Below, piece after piece: positions 8,494-18,100 of a stretch of 42,524 bases of DNA. The number at the start of each line of letters is the position of its first letter. The stretch's first letter is position 1. Below the pieces are notes generated by a model. That model saw only the letters and a program-made list of their open reading frames with translations. It had not been told where the DNA came from and made no database searches. The position numbers were made by a program, and so were the translations under genes. The stretch comes from Sphingobacteriales bacterium TSM_CSM (GTDB lineage: Bacteria > Bacteroidota > Bacteroidia > Chitinophagales > UBA2359). The stretch lies in assembly GCA_002212725.1 (NCBI GenBank), contig MTCR01000126.1, positions 1-42,524 of the forward strand, in the 5' to 3' direction.

Positions 8494-8585
8494 CCACTCT
8501 TTACTATCTACTCTCTACTCTCTACCCTCTACCCACTACTATCTACCATCTACCATCTACCATCTACCATCTACCCACCACCCCA
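8494..8585 (+). repeat. Heptanucleotide pyrimidine-rich tandem repeat in a 5' leader
   Basis: The stretch is built from CTACTCT-type units that pass into CTACCAT-type units. At least four consecutive near-perfect CTACCAT units lie at about 8543-8575. It lies between the hairpin and the ATG at 8592, so it would be in the untranslated leader of the OsmC-like gene. Seven-base units change the reading frame, so the run is not a conserved coding extension even though one frame stays open through it. Confidence 0.8.
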
Positions 8586-8591
8586 CAAACC

Positions 8592-9005
8592 ATGCAAATA
8601 GAACTCAACCGCATTGATTCCGATTTTCATTTTGAAGCCAAAGGTACATCAGGCGTGGCCGTACATATTGATGCCTCAACCGAAATTGGCGGGCACAACG
8701 CCGGCGCGCGCCCCATGGAACTGCTCCTCATGGGTTTGGGCAGTTGCAGTGCTTTAGATGTTATTCTTATTTTGCGCAAACAAAAATTGGAAATTGAAGA
8801 TTTTAAGGTAACGGTAAAAGGACATCGGGAAAAAGATGCCATACCTGCCGTATTTACCCAAATTCATATTCACTACCAGCTCAAGGGCAGCCTTCCGCCC
8901 GATAAGGTGCAGCGTGCCATACAACTTTCTATGGATAAATACTGTTCGGCAAGCGCCATGCTGGCCAAAACTGCCCATATTACCCACTCTTTCGAAATCA
9001 TTTAA
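8592..9005 (+). CDS. OsmC/YhfA-like family protein
   Basis: The 137-residue protein matches the OsmC/Ohr fold, a family of thiol-dependent hydroperoxide reductases and related proteins. The two family cysteines are present: Cys52 in LMGLGSCSALDVILIL and Cys118 in MDKYCSASAML, so peroxidase activity is possible. The PMELLLMGLGSC motif and the absence of Ohr-specific residues suggest the YhfA branch. The start is the ATG at 8592. The frame is open further upstream only because the heptamer repeat happens to have no stop, and those residues are low-complexity. It is followed 11 bases later by cysE, so the two are probably cotranscribed. Confidence 0.9.
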   Translation: MQIELNRIDSDFHFEAKGTSGVAVHIDASTEIGGHNAGARPMELLLMGLGSCSALDVILILRKQKLEIEDFKVTVKGHREKDAIPAVFTQIHIHYQLKGSLPPDKVQRAIQLSMDKYCSASAMLAKTAHITHSFEII

Positions 9006-9016
9006 CCGCCTGTGCC

Positions 9017-9847
9017 ATGCAACACCCCGAATTTTTGCGCCACTTGCACGAGCAGTACCAATCGCACTTTACCTATTTCCCCTCTAAAAGAAAATCGGAA
9101 AAATTTATTGACGATGTGTTTCACTTTCTCTTTCCCAGCCGCGAAGATGCCCATATTTCATTTCCGCAACTGGAAGCAAGGCAACAACAATTGGCAGCCG
9201 ATTTATGGGATTTGCTGGCACAATTAACGCCCGATGAGGAACTGAATACCCAAATTGTGAAACAATTTCTGCACCATCTGCCGCATATCTACACCAAACT
9301 GCTCAAAGATGCCGATGCTATTTTGCAGTTCGACCCCGCTGCCAACTCCATTGAAGAGGTAATAGTGGCTTATCCGGGTTTTTACGCCATAGCGGTGTAC
9401 CGCATTGCGCACCACCTGCTGCAACAACAGGTAAAATGGCTGCCCCGCATTTTTTCGGAACACGCACACCGCAAAACCGGCATAGATATACACCCGGGTG
9501 CACAAATAGGCGAATCGTTTTTTATTGACCACGGCACCGGCGTAGTTATTGGCGAAACTACTGTAATAGGAAATGAGGTAAAAATTTACCAGGGGGTAAC
9601 CTTGGGCGCGCTTTCGGTAAGCAAAGACAAAGCCAACACCAAGCGCCACCCCACCATAGAAGACCATGTCATCATCTATTCGGGTACTACCATTTTGGGT
9701 GGCAATACCGTGGTAGGGCATCATTCGGTTATTGGCGGCAACGTATGGCTTACCGAAAGCGTGGCACCTTACTCTTTTGTGCATAACACCACACAGGTAG
9801 AACACCGCATAAAGAAACCCCTGCCCAACCACGAAGCCGACACATAA
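9017..9847 (+). CDS. cysE: Serine O-acetyltransferase
   Basis: CysE acetylates L-serine with acetyl-CoA to O-acetylserine for cysteine synthesis. The 276-residue protein has an N-terminal helical domain (about 1-150) and a left-handed beta-helix of hexapeptide repeats. The active-site segment is IDIHPGAQIGESFFIDHGTG, with His172 as the expected catalytic base. VIGETTVIGNEVKIYQGVTLGA and ILGGNTVVGHHSVIGGNVWL continue the helix. It ends in a short tail, where feedback inhibition by cysteine usually maps. It starts 11 bases after the OsmC-like gene. No cysK partner is next to it in this window; the next gene is a secreted protein with its own context. Confidence 0.95.
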   Translation: MQHPEFLRHLHEQYQSHFTYFPSKRKSEKFIDDVFHFLFPSREDAHISFPQLEARQQQLAADLWDLLAQLTPDEELNTQIVKQFLHHLPHIYTKLLKDADAILQFDPAANSIEEVIVAYPGFYAIAVYRIAHHLLQQQVKWLPRIFSEHAHRKTGIDIHPGAQIGESFFIDHGTGVVIGETTVIGNEVKIYQGVTLGALSVSKDKANTKRHPTIEDHVIIYSGTTILGGNTVVGHHSVIGGNVWLTESVAPYSFVHNTTQVEHRIKKPLPNHEADT

Positions 9848-10025
9848 ACCCATAGAACGGCAGCCGGCGTTGGAGAGGAGTTATTTGTTTGGACACAAAC
9901 AACGGCAAAGTACCACCTTTGTAATTAATGGCAGTGTTGAAGACACAATACAGTTTATTTTGGTTTATGCACCAACCAAGGCACACGGCAATTCGTTTTT
10001 TACATTGAACCAAAACTAAAAAACC

Positions 10026-11468
10026 ATGAAAAAATTAACTTACCTCCTTGTTGTGTTGTCTTTGCTGCCGTTTAATACTATGCGTGCACAAGATGTGCCC
10101 GGCACTGCCGAAGAAATTATTGCCCTGCTGAATGGCGAATGGCACTGGCAGTACAGCGTAGGCAGTTTTCCGATGGATACGTTTACCACCGAAGAATATG
10201 GACCGGGCACGTTCACTTTTTCTCCTTCGGCAAGCGGAACGGCAGATTCGGTCAATTATAGTTTTACGTCGGCTGCCGTTCCGTTTTCATCGGGCACTAC
10301 CGCACTGCAAAACACGCCCGAAGGCTGGACAATTATGTTGAATATGGAAATTGGCAGCGGCTTTTTTTGGTACCTTAACCGCCTGAACAATACCGAACTG
10401 CTGTTTTTAGACGGTGCTATGGCTGTTGACGGGCCTTATGCACACTATTTTACCCGCCCCTCTGCCTGCGATCAGGTAAACCCCACCATTACCGGCAATT
10501 TATTGGTAAACTGCCCTTATGAAACCTCAACACTAAGTACCCAAACTTTTGATTCTTACCAATGGTACCGGCGCGGCTATTTCGACGCTGTGGCGCAACC
10601 CATTGCCGGCGCTACCGGGCAAACCTATACCGCCACTTTTGACGATGTACTGTACTACCTGAGTGTAGAGGTTACCCAAGACACCTGTACCGTTACCTCG
10701 CCCGAAGTACTCATTGACCAACTCATAGGGTTGCCGCCTTATGTGGCTAACGGCGGTAATTTTACCATAGACCCCAACGGAAACGCCATTATTTGCCCCG
10801 GCGATACCCTGCTGCTTACCGCATACAGCATCGCACAATTTCAGTGGTATAACAACGGCGAACCGGTAGGTACACTAAACCAAAACCCACTGCCGGTTAC
10901 CGAAAGCGGTAATTATACCGTAGTAGGTGTTGACCCCATTTGCCCGCTGTACCCCGCCAGCCTGGGGCTTGAAATTCCGGTAATAGCCGGGTTTACCCCG
11001 CTTATTGCATTGGCAAATTCGGGCATTGAAGTAATCAACCCTTATACCTTTAATACCTACCAATGGTACTTTAATGGTGCGCCAATTGCCGGCGCCAATT
11101 CATATTACTACGAGTTTCAGGGTATTGAAATTGGCACTTTTTGGGTAGTTACTACCGATGTACATGGTTGTACGGCACAATCGGCCCCGTTAGATGTAAC
11201 AGGTACAGGCATTGAAAATGGCGGACACAGAAACGAAGTTGCCTGCATGGTTAATGCCGAAAGTAAAACCCTGTTCATAACCGGCCTGCAAAACCCCGAT
11301 GCTTGTACCGCCGCCTTGTACGATACCAATGGCCGCCTTGTTTTACAAACTGCCCTGCAAGAAAACGCTGTTCTGCACCTTGGGCAATTACCGGCGGGTA
11401 TATACATTTGCCGTATTCATAACGGTATAAATGTATTGGCACAGCAAAGAATTGCGCTTTTGCGCTAA
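10026..11468 (+). CDS. T9SS-secreted protein with Ig-like repeats
   Basis: The 480-residue protein begins with a clear signal peptide (MKKLTYLLVVLSLLPFNTMRAQ, cleavage after the Gln region). It ends in a T9SS type A sorting domain, where LPAGIYICRIHNG and the final AQQRIALLR are typical. The middle contains at least three Ig-like units, each marked by a QWY motif: YQWYRRGYFDA near 178, FQWYNNGEPVG near 275 and YQWYFNGAPIAG near 343. Each precedes a tail of the form 'ESGNYTV'. The first 140 residues resemble a lipocalin-like beta domain with GEWHWQYS. The protein is predicted to be exported and either anchored or released at the surface. Substrate and partners are unknown. It stands alone after cysE, separated by 178 bases. 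Confidence 0.85.
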   Translation: MKKLTYLLVVLSLLPFNTMRAQDVPGTAEEIIALLNGEWHWQYSVGSFPMDTFTTEEYGPGTFTFSPSASGTADSVNYSFTSAAVPFSSGTTALQNTPEGWTIMLNMEIGSGFFWYLNRLNNTELLFLDGAMAVDGPYAHYFTRPSACDQVNPTITGNLLVNCPYETSTLSTQTFDSYQWYRRGYFDAVAQPIAGATGQTYTATFDDVLYYLSVEVTQDTCTVTSPEVLIDQLIGLPPYVANGGNFTIDPNGNAIICPGDTLLLTAYSIAQFQWYNNGEPVGTLNQNPLPVTESGNYTVVGVDPICPLYPASLGLEIPVIAGFTPLIALANSGIEVINPYTFNTYQWYFNGAPIAGANSYYYEFQGIEIGTFWVVTTDVHGCTAQSAPLDVTGTGIENGGHRNEVACMVNAESKTLFITGLQNPDACTAALYDTNGRLVLQTALQENAVLHLGQLPAGIYICRIHNGINVLAQQRIALLR

Positions 11469-12715
11469 GGAATTACAATAGCGCGTGTAAGGGCGGCATA
11501 GTGTGCTTGCGCATTAGGTTGCAAAAGCGCAGTGTACACGCCTTTTTCGCCGGCAATAACTACCCTGAAATCGAAGTTTTGTCCGCCGAAAACGGTTTGC
11601 AACAACAGCGTATCTTCCTGCACCTGCGGAATGGCAAGGTGGTCGGGGCGGGGGTCGGTGCAGGCGGTGGCGCGGGTAAGCACTACACGGGTAGAGTCTA
11701 AGTGGCTGTCAACACTGCCGCGCAGTCGAATAATGCGCATATCGGGGGTTTCGTTGCGGCAGCCCTTTTCGTTGTAGCCATCAATAAACAGGCGGCTGTT
11801 GCCCTCAAAAATGGCTGTTTTACCGGCTTTCAGTCCTTCCATAATGCTGCTCCAGGTAAAGTCTGCGGCAAAAACGGCGGTGGTGGGGTAGCCAAGGGCG
11901 GGGTCGAGGCCGCTGCCCGGTGCATCGGTAAATATACGGTGGTTGTCGCTGCCGCCAACGGCTACGGTACTTTTGCCGGCCAGCAGGTCGCATCGCCAAA
12001 TGTCGCGCCCGCGTATATCCCAGGGGTCAAATCCTATGGTTCCGTTCCAAATTTCAATGGCATCATAGTTGTAGCCGGTCCAATCGTAAATAATCCAGGG
12101 GGTAATGGCATAGGGGTGGTTAATAACGGTAAAGCAGCCGCGGTCAATGGCCTGTTGCAGGGCGTTGCCGCCGGTTACGGCATCTTTAGGTCGGTCGGTA
12201 AAAGCGCCGCTGCGGTCAAAGGAGGCCAGGTCATTGGGTATGCAGCCAATGTGGCCGGTGGGTTGCGAGTTGTTTTCGCTTACCGGGCTTATTTCGTTTC
12301 CGTCAACCATGATAAACTGTTCGGGTATGGAGAGTTGTCCGCAGGTATCCCAATACGGAAATTCGGGGCCTTGGTTAAACAGGGCGGGGTCTTCGTAGGT
12401 GGTGGTGGCATCGCTGCCGGTGCTGTTGCTATGGTCGGTCAGCACCAGAAAATCCAGTCCCATAGTTATGGCGCGCTGTTGTATGGCTTGCGGGCTTGAG
12501 TCGCCGCCGGTATCATTGCTGGCACCGGTGGCATGAACATGAAAATCGCCCAAGTACCATTTGCCGGGCGGGTCTTCTTCCAGCGCAATGGGGTTGCAGG
12601 TGTTGTCGTCGGTATTGTTGCAGGCGGTAAAGCATATTGCGGTCAGCCCCAAAATAAGGTAAAGTAGGGTGCTGTGTTTGATAAAAATTGCGGTACGGGC
12701 AAAAAATTTGTACAT
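11465..12715 (-). CDS. PHP-domain metal-dependent hydrolase lipoprotein
   Basis: The 416-residue protein has a hydrophobic N-terminus and a cysteine after ICFTA, consistent with a lipoprotein signal, although Phe at -3 is not ideal. The rest resembles the PHP family of metal-dependent phosphoesterases. Metal-ligand motifs appear in order: DFHVHA, LTDHSN, VDGNEIS, INHPYA and GGSDNH. The set looks complete, so activity is plausible. The substrate is unknown, and exported PHP proteins are often annotated only as 'CehA/McbA-like'. I use the ATG at 12715, which starts directly at the signal peptide. An upstream in-frame start at 12775 would add 20 unrelated residues. It lies 88 bases downstream of gldB on the same strand. 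Its stop overlaps the end of the convergent T9SS gene by four bases. Confidence 0.82.
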   Translation of the reverse strand: MYKFFARTAIFIKHSTLLYLILGLTAICFTACNNTDDNTCNPIALEEDPPGKWYLGDFHVHATGASNDTGGDSSPQAIQQRAITMGLDFLVLTDHSNSTGSDATTTYEDPALFNQGPEFPYWDTCGQLSIPEQFIMVDGNEISPVSENNSQPTGHIGCIPNDLASFDRSGAFTDRPKDAVTGGNALQQAIDRGCFTVINHPYAITPWIIYDWTGYNYDAIEIWNGTIGFDPWDIRGRDIWRCDLLAGKSTVAVGGSDNHRIFTDAPGSGLDPALGYPTTAVFAADFTWSSIMEGLKAGKTAIFEGNSRLFIDGYNEKGCRNETPDMRIIRLRGSVDSHLDSTRVVLTRATACTDPRPDHLAIPQVQEDTLLLQTVFGGQNFDFRVVIAGEKGVYTALLQPNAQAHYAALTRAIVIP

Positions 12716-12803
12716 AGCTGCTGCATTAAAGGTTTGCACGAAACTACACAAAACCCCCGAAATGAGCAAAGTCAAACAGCAGTTTGTTGGTAAAAATTGC
12801 CGG

Positions 12804-13868
12804 CTATTTTTTACCCGGCTTGTATTTTGAACGTTTCAGCACTTCCTGCCCGTCGGTAATTTGCATTAGTTGGTCAAAGGTAACGTCGGGGTTTTCCTGC
12901 ATAAATTTGCGCACAATTTGCCAGCCCATCCACACGCCGGTTTGCCCCGGCGATTCGGGTGGCATACCGGTAGTGGTTGGTCCATCGGCAATAAATTTCA
13001 TATATTCCAGCGATTTGCTGCTGTATAGCAAGTCGCGTTCAATAAAAAAGCCCCACATTTCTTTTTCATTGTCAAAACACCATTGCAGTTCTTTGGCGGT
13101 GTAGCCAATTTTCAGGCTATCGGGGGAATCGGGTAAAACCAAATCCAGAAAATACAACATTTTACCTTCGGATATCATCCGGTCAATCAGTTTGGCATCG
13201 GCAGTTTTGGCATCGTACAGCGCTTTAAACCAGGCTTTCATGGCATTGGGTACCAAAAAGGGGGGTTGCAGGCGGTAGGTAACATATTTTGGCAGTCCTA
13301 TTGAATTGTAGTAAACAAAATCTTTTCCCAGAAACATGTCGAGGCTGACGGCCAACAGCGAGGTATCTAAAGTAGCAGCGGCCGGGCCAAATTCCGAAAT
13401 ATGGGTTACCACGCGGGGGGTATTTTTATTGGGGAAATAATATTTGCAATAGCGGAAGGCATCGGTAAAACTTCGTTCAAGTTCGGTAACATCGGGGTAT
13501 TTAAGCATAACAGAGTCATGCAATGCCCTAAGATTGGCATTGCCAATAAAGCTCTTCAGTGCCGTTTGGTAGGTGCGTCCGGTGTCGTTGGGCTGCCTTA
13601 TGGCAAGCAGGTTGTTTAGGTAAAAATTGTAGAAATAGGGGTATTTTTTTTCAAGGGCATCAAAACAGGGCGCATAGTTTACCGTATCGCAGGCAAAAAG
13701 GTCTTTTTCAAAGCGCTCAATAGTAATATTAACATTAACTTTTGATACATCGGGTTTTTGGCGCCCGGTGTTAAGACATGAACCGAAGCCAGCCATCATA
13801 AAAAGGAAAAACAAAGTGGAGAGTGTGCAGTTAAGGACGAAACGATTTTTGAATAACATGTTGAACAT
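12804..13868 (-). CDS. gldB: GldB-family gliding-motility lipoprotein
   Basis: The 354-residue protein has a hydrophobic leader ending in MAGFGSC, a lipobox with Cys31. Its body matches GldB of gliding Bacteroidota: ITIERFEKDLFACD near the N-terminus, KYPYFYNFYLNNLL, the LAVSLDMFLGKDFVYYN region, and a C-terminal block GVWMGWQIVRKFMQENPDVTFDQLM ending in RSKYKPGKK (only parts shown). GldB is needed for gliding in Flavobacterium johnsoniae, yet it is also found in non-gliders, so motility is not proved. It is the only gld gene seen here. It is probably cotranscribed with the PHP lipoprotein 88 bases downstream and is divergent from the metH-like gene. Confidence 0.88.
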   Translation of the reverse strand: MFNMLFKNRFVLNCTLSTLFFLFMMAGFGSCLNTGRQKPDVSKVNVNITIERFEKDLFACDTVNYAPCFDALEKKYPYFYNFYLNNLLAIRQPNDTGRTYQTALKSFIGNANLRALHDSVMLKYPDVTELERSFTDAFRYCKYYFPNKNTPRVVTHISEFGPAAATLDTSLLAVSLDMFLGKDFVYYNSIGLPKYVTYRLQPPFLVPNAMKAWFKALYDAKTADAKLIDRMISEGKMLYFLDLVLPDSPDSLKIGYTAKELQWCFDNEKEMWGFFIERDLLYSSKSLEYMKFIADGPTTTGMPPESPGQTGVWMGWQIVRKFMQENPDVTFDQLMQITDGQEVLKRSKYKPGKK

Positions 13869-14047
13869 TTTGCCGGTATAAACAGGTTGGTAACGCTATT
13901 GGTTTTTACCCGATGCCAAAAACTCAAAGGGTAAAATGCCCGATGAACTGTTTTTTGCAACTGCAATGGCGGTAAATGAACGATTTTACCTGTTTCCTTA
14001 TTATTATTGCAGCCTCTTTTACCTCACACCTATATTTTTTACAATCA

Positions 14048-15076
14048 ATGACAAACAAAACACAATTGCTGTACAACGCCATACAACAACGCATTTTGGT
14101 TATAGACGGCGCCATGGGAACCATGATTCAGCGGTATGGGCTTGGCGAAGCCGATTTCAGGGGAGAAAGGTTTAAGCATCATACCACCGACCTGAAAGGC
14201 AACAACGATTTGCTATGCCTTACCCGCCCCGATGTGATTGCCGAAATTCACCGCGCTTACCTGGAGGCCGGCGCCGATTTAATAGAAACCAACACGTTTA
14301 ACGGCACTTCGGTATCGCAGGCCGATTATAATATGCAGCATATAGTGTATGAACTGAACTTTGAAGCCGCCCGGATTGCCCGTGCAGAAGCCGATGTTTT
14401 TACCGCCTTTAACCCGCAAAAACCCCGGTTTGTAGCAGGCGCACTTGGGCCTACCAACCAAACCTGCTCTATTTCGCCCGATGTAAACCGACCGGCTTAC
14501 CGCGCCATTACCTTTGACCAAATGAGAAATGCCTATTTTGAACAAGCCCGCGGACTGATGGACGGCGGCGCCGATACCCTGCTGGTTGAAACGGTTTTTG
14601 ATACCCTTAACTGCAAAGCCGCCCTGTACGCCATTATGGACCTGTTTGACCAAACCGGACGCGAACTGCCCGTTATGGTTTCGTTTACCATAACCGACCA
14701 AAGCGGCCGCACCCTTAGCGGGCAAACTGTTGAGGCATTTTACAACTCGGTTAGCCATGTGCCGTTGTTTAGCATTGGCTTAAACTGCGCTTTGGGTGCT
14801 AAGGAAATGCGCCCCTACTTAGCAGAACTGGCAAGGGTGGCGGGTTGCTACATCAGTTGCTACCCCAATGCGGGTTTGCCCAATGCTTTTGGCGGATACG
14901 ACGAAACCCCCGAAGAAATGTGCCTCATTATTGAAGAATTTGCCAAAAGCGGGCTGGTAAATATAGTGGGCGGCTGCTGCGGCACCACCCCCGAACACAT
15001 ACGGCACATGGTGCAACATCTGCAAGGCATTGCCCCGCGCACGCTGCCGGTTACCAATGCTGTTGCAGTAGCATAG
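14048..15076 (+). CDS. metH: Homocysteine methyltransferase domain (N-terminal half of a split MetH)
   Basis: The 342-residue protein is only the Hcy-binding domain of B12-dependent methionine synthase. It starts [18 protein letters not shown], has [13 protein letters not shown] and [10 protein letters not shown], and carries the three zinc cysteines expected: Cys247 in GLNCALGA, and Cys310-Cys311 in [12 protein letters not shown]. The folate-binding, cobalamin-binding and activation domains (another 800 or more residues) are absent. The next gene is an unrelated protease on the other strand. Split metH is common in Bacteroidota, and the second half probably lies elsewhere. Alternatively it could be a stand-alone S-methylmethionine-type enzyme, but the MetH-type GAMGTMIQ and LTRPDVI motifs favour the first reading. 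I start at 14048; upstream codons would add a hydrophobic leader without family match. Confidence 0.9.
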   Translation: MTNKTQLLYNAIQQRILVIDGAMGTMIQRYGLGEADFRGERFKHHTTDLKGNNDLLCLTRPDVIAEIHRAYLEAGADLIETNTFNGTSVSQADYNMQHIVYELNFEAARIARAEADVFTAFNPQKPRFVAGALGPTNQTCSISPDVNRPAYRAITFDQMRNAYFEQARGLMDGGADTLLVETVFDTLNCKAALYAIMDLFDQTGRELPVMVSFTITDQSGRTLSGQTVEAFYNSVSHVPLFSIGLNCALGAKEMRPYLAELARVAGCYISCYPNAGLPNAFGGYDETPEEMCLIIEEFAKSGLVNIVGGCCGTTPEHIRHMVQHLQGIAPRTLPVTNAVAVA

Positions 15077-15140
15077 TAAATGCCCGGTTTAAACCAACGC
15101 AGGTTAAAAAAACAGCAAAAAACCGGTTTAGGGTTAACTG

Positions 15141-18100
15141 CTAATTGACCAAAACCAGTTTAACCGCAGCTATGGTATTGTTGTTTTGCAACAGTTGACA
15201 CCAGTAAACACCCGGCTGCAGGGCACTTACGTTTACTGCAACAATTTGCCCACCTGTAACAGCGGCTGTTTGGCAAACCTGCCCCAACATGTTGTACAGC
15301 AGCAGTTGTGCCGGTGTATTATCATCTGGCAGCAGAGCGGTAAACCGTACCAAATCTTTGGCCGGGTTGGGGTAGCATTGCAACAAGGCTGTGCCGGGTT
15401 CTTGTTTACCGCCTCCTGCAACAATTTCTACGGCATAGTCTTCTACTTCGCCAACGGCAAACACATCGCAAGGCAGTGTGTTGCCATCGGTACTGAGCGA
15501 AATGCGCATTCTGGTAGTGCCTGAAAGCGCCGTTTCGGGCACTTTAAAATTGCCTTGCAAGGTAAGCGGGCTGGCAGAATATACCGATGTTTCGGCAGGG
15601 TTAGTGCCCGAAAACACCAGTTCGGCCGGGTCAAAAGACAAATTTTGGTCATAATCAACCCATACTTTCCAGTAGGTGTCGGTTAGTTTTCGGGGTGTTC
15701 CTTCGGTAAGGGTAACGGGTATTTTAAGTCCTTGCCCCAGTTGTATGGTTTCCAGATTATAGTTGTTGTATCCGCCGTTGTTGCCGGTATAGTGGGTAAA
15801 ACCTGCCACTCCTATTTCATCTGTCCAAAGCGCATTGGCGTTGCTGCCTGCCGAGGGGCAATATCCTAAGCAGTAGGTGCTGAAACTGTACAGCGCGCTG
15901 AAATCTGATTCCGAAACACAGGTTGGCGACAAACTGCCACAAAACGACTGCACTTGAAATTCGTAGTTGGTACAGGCGCTTAAACCGTCCACCAATAATG
16001 AATTGCCGTTGCTTGCCACTTCTGTCCACACGCCGCTGCCTAAAGGCCGGTAGCGCACGTGGTAGCTTTCGGCTTGCGATTGGGTGTCCCAGGTTAGTAT
16101 GGCGCTGGTATCGGTTTCGGAAATTACGTTGAGTTGTGCCGGCACCACACATTCCGGCGTTGTCTGAAAAAGCACGGTATAGCCAAAATCGCTGTTAACA
16201 GAGCCGGCACAGGTACTTCGCACCCGCACCTCATAGAGCGATGCCGGCGCTAAACCGGGTATGTTGTAAAACAAGCTGCTCACAAAAGTGCCGCTTCCCC
16301 AGGTGCTGCTGCCATAGGGGCGGTGTTCTACACGGTACGATACTGCGTCGTCTTCAACCTCCCAAACCACTTTGGCACAACCGGGCGTAGCATCGGTTAC
16401 CACTACACCGTTGGGCGGCATGCAACTGGCGGCAGTGGTAAAGATAACAGACGGGCTGAAAATAGGGCTGGTTGTGCCACCGGTACAAATGGTTTTAACC
16501 CGTACCGTATAGCTCACATTTAAATTTAAACCCGATATTTCTGCCTGGTTGGTGTAAGTTACCAACGAGGTTTCGGAAGTTGGGCTTGAAACCGGTGCAT
16601 AATAAACCAGGTAGCCTGCCGCATTGCTGTTTGCTTCCCACCCTATAGTAGCCGAATATTTATCAACCTCCAGGGCGGTAAGTTCCAGCGGTGGCGGGCA
16701 CGAGGTATAGGAGGTGGTAAAGTTGGTGGTAATATAGGTGCTGTTATTGCCATCGGGGCAGGCATTTTGCAACAGTACTTCGTAGGTGGTTCCAACAGCA
16801 AGTTGGTCTATGGTTTTTGAGGTGCCGGTAAAGTAAAAAATTTCGTTGCTCCAGGTTTCGTTGCCAACGGGTCGGTATTTAAGGTTAAACACAGCGCCCG
16901 GTTCGGTAGCAGTCCACGAAAGGGTGGCCGTGGTATAACTGATAGCGCCTGCCGATAGGCCTGCCGGTGGAAAGCACAACACCTCTTCTGTACCGGTAAT
17001 GTTTACATTGTCAATATACAAGCGGTTGCCGTTAAGGCATTTATTTACAAACCCGATGATAATTTCACTGCCTGCAAAGGCAGAGAGGTTAATGGTTTCG
17101 GTTTTCCACTGGGTGCAGTTGGCCGGTGCCCAGGCAGCCGAAACAGCTGCTGCGCTGGCAAGGTCTGTACCTTGTTTGTTGTAGAGGGAGGTAAAACTTT
17201 GTCCGCAATCTGCCGAAACAACTACGCGAAGGCGGTCGCTGGGGCCGGTGCCGTAAGGGGCATACGACACATCAAAAGCAAGGCTGGCAGTGGCGTAGTT
17301 GTATAAATCGATGGCGGTAAACAGGTAGTCTTGTTGCCCGAGCGCTCCGTAGCTTCGGTTATCCATGCGCATGGCTTTGCTGCCGTTTGAGGAACAGCCG
17401 CCCACTGTTGTTTGCTGCCAGGTGGTGGCGCCGTCGTAGTTAAGGGTAATCCATTGCGAGGCTGTGGTTGCCGCGTTTTCAAAATTTTCGGCAAAGGGCA
17501 GCTGTAGCGGGCTAATATGGTTGCAGGCTCTTTGTGCGCCGTCGTTGGCGGGGTTTTGGTCAGACCACATATCGGGCAAAGCGGTGTAGGCGGCAAAGGT
17601 AAAACTGCCATTGGGCAGGGTAATTCCGGCATCTATTAACACATCAATATCTTTACCCGGTTGCAGGGTTCCAGCCCAGTTATACACAGACATGGCGCCA
17701 TTTATCTGGTAATTAATTTGTGCTGAGTTTACCACCGTATTGCCAAAATTTTTAAGCGTTACAACTGCCGCCGAGTTACAGGAAAAATTGCCCGGCGATA
17801 CAATGGCGGTAATACCCACATCTTTGTTGTAAATGGTATTACATCCTTCAGATTCCAGGATGCTGCCTCTTATGGCGGTAAGCGAAATACGCATACGGTC
17901 TTTTTGTCCATGGGTAAAGATGGTTTGGCAAAACTCGTTGCCATAGTCCATGTAGTTTTCAATCATATCGGGTTGGTCGCCAATGCCCCCCAACCCGGTC
18001 GGTCGAAACGGGTTTCGGCTGTTCAGGTCGTCGTCGTCGGTAGTGCAGCTGTTAATGGGGTTGCAAAAAGTGCCGTTTGAGAGGGCATCGGGCGGGGTGT

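Noticed and set aside
8439..8591. 51-residue N-terminal extension of the OsmC-like protein
   Set aside because: It is a translation of the hairpin and heptamer repeat and has no similarity to the family.
11702..12499. 265-codon frame opposite the PHP lipoprotein gene
   Set aside because: It is antisense to a gene with clear metal-binding motifs, and its Gly/Ala/Val-rich translation is typical of a shadow frame.
15086..15095. Palindrome GGTTTAAACC between metH-like and protease genes
   Set aside because: It is only 10 bp with no T run; such palindromes are common by chance in AT-rich gaps.
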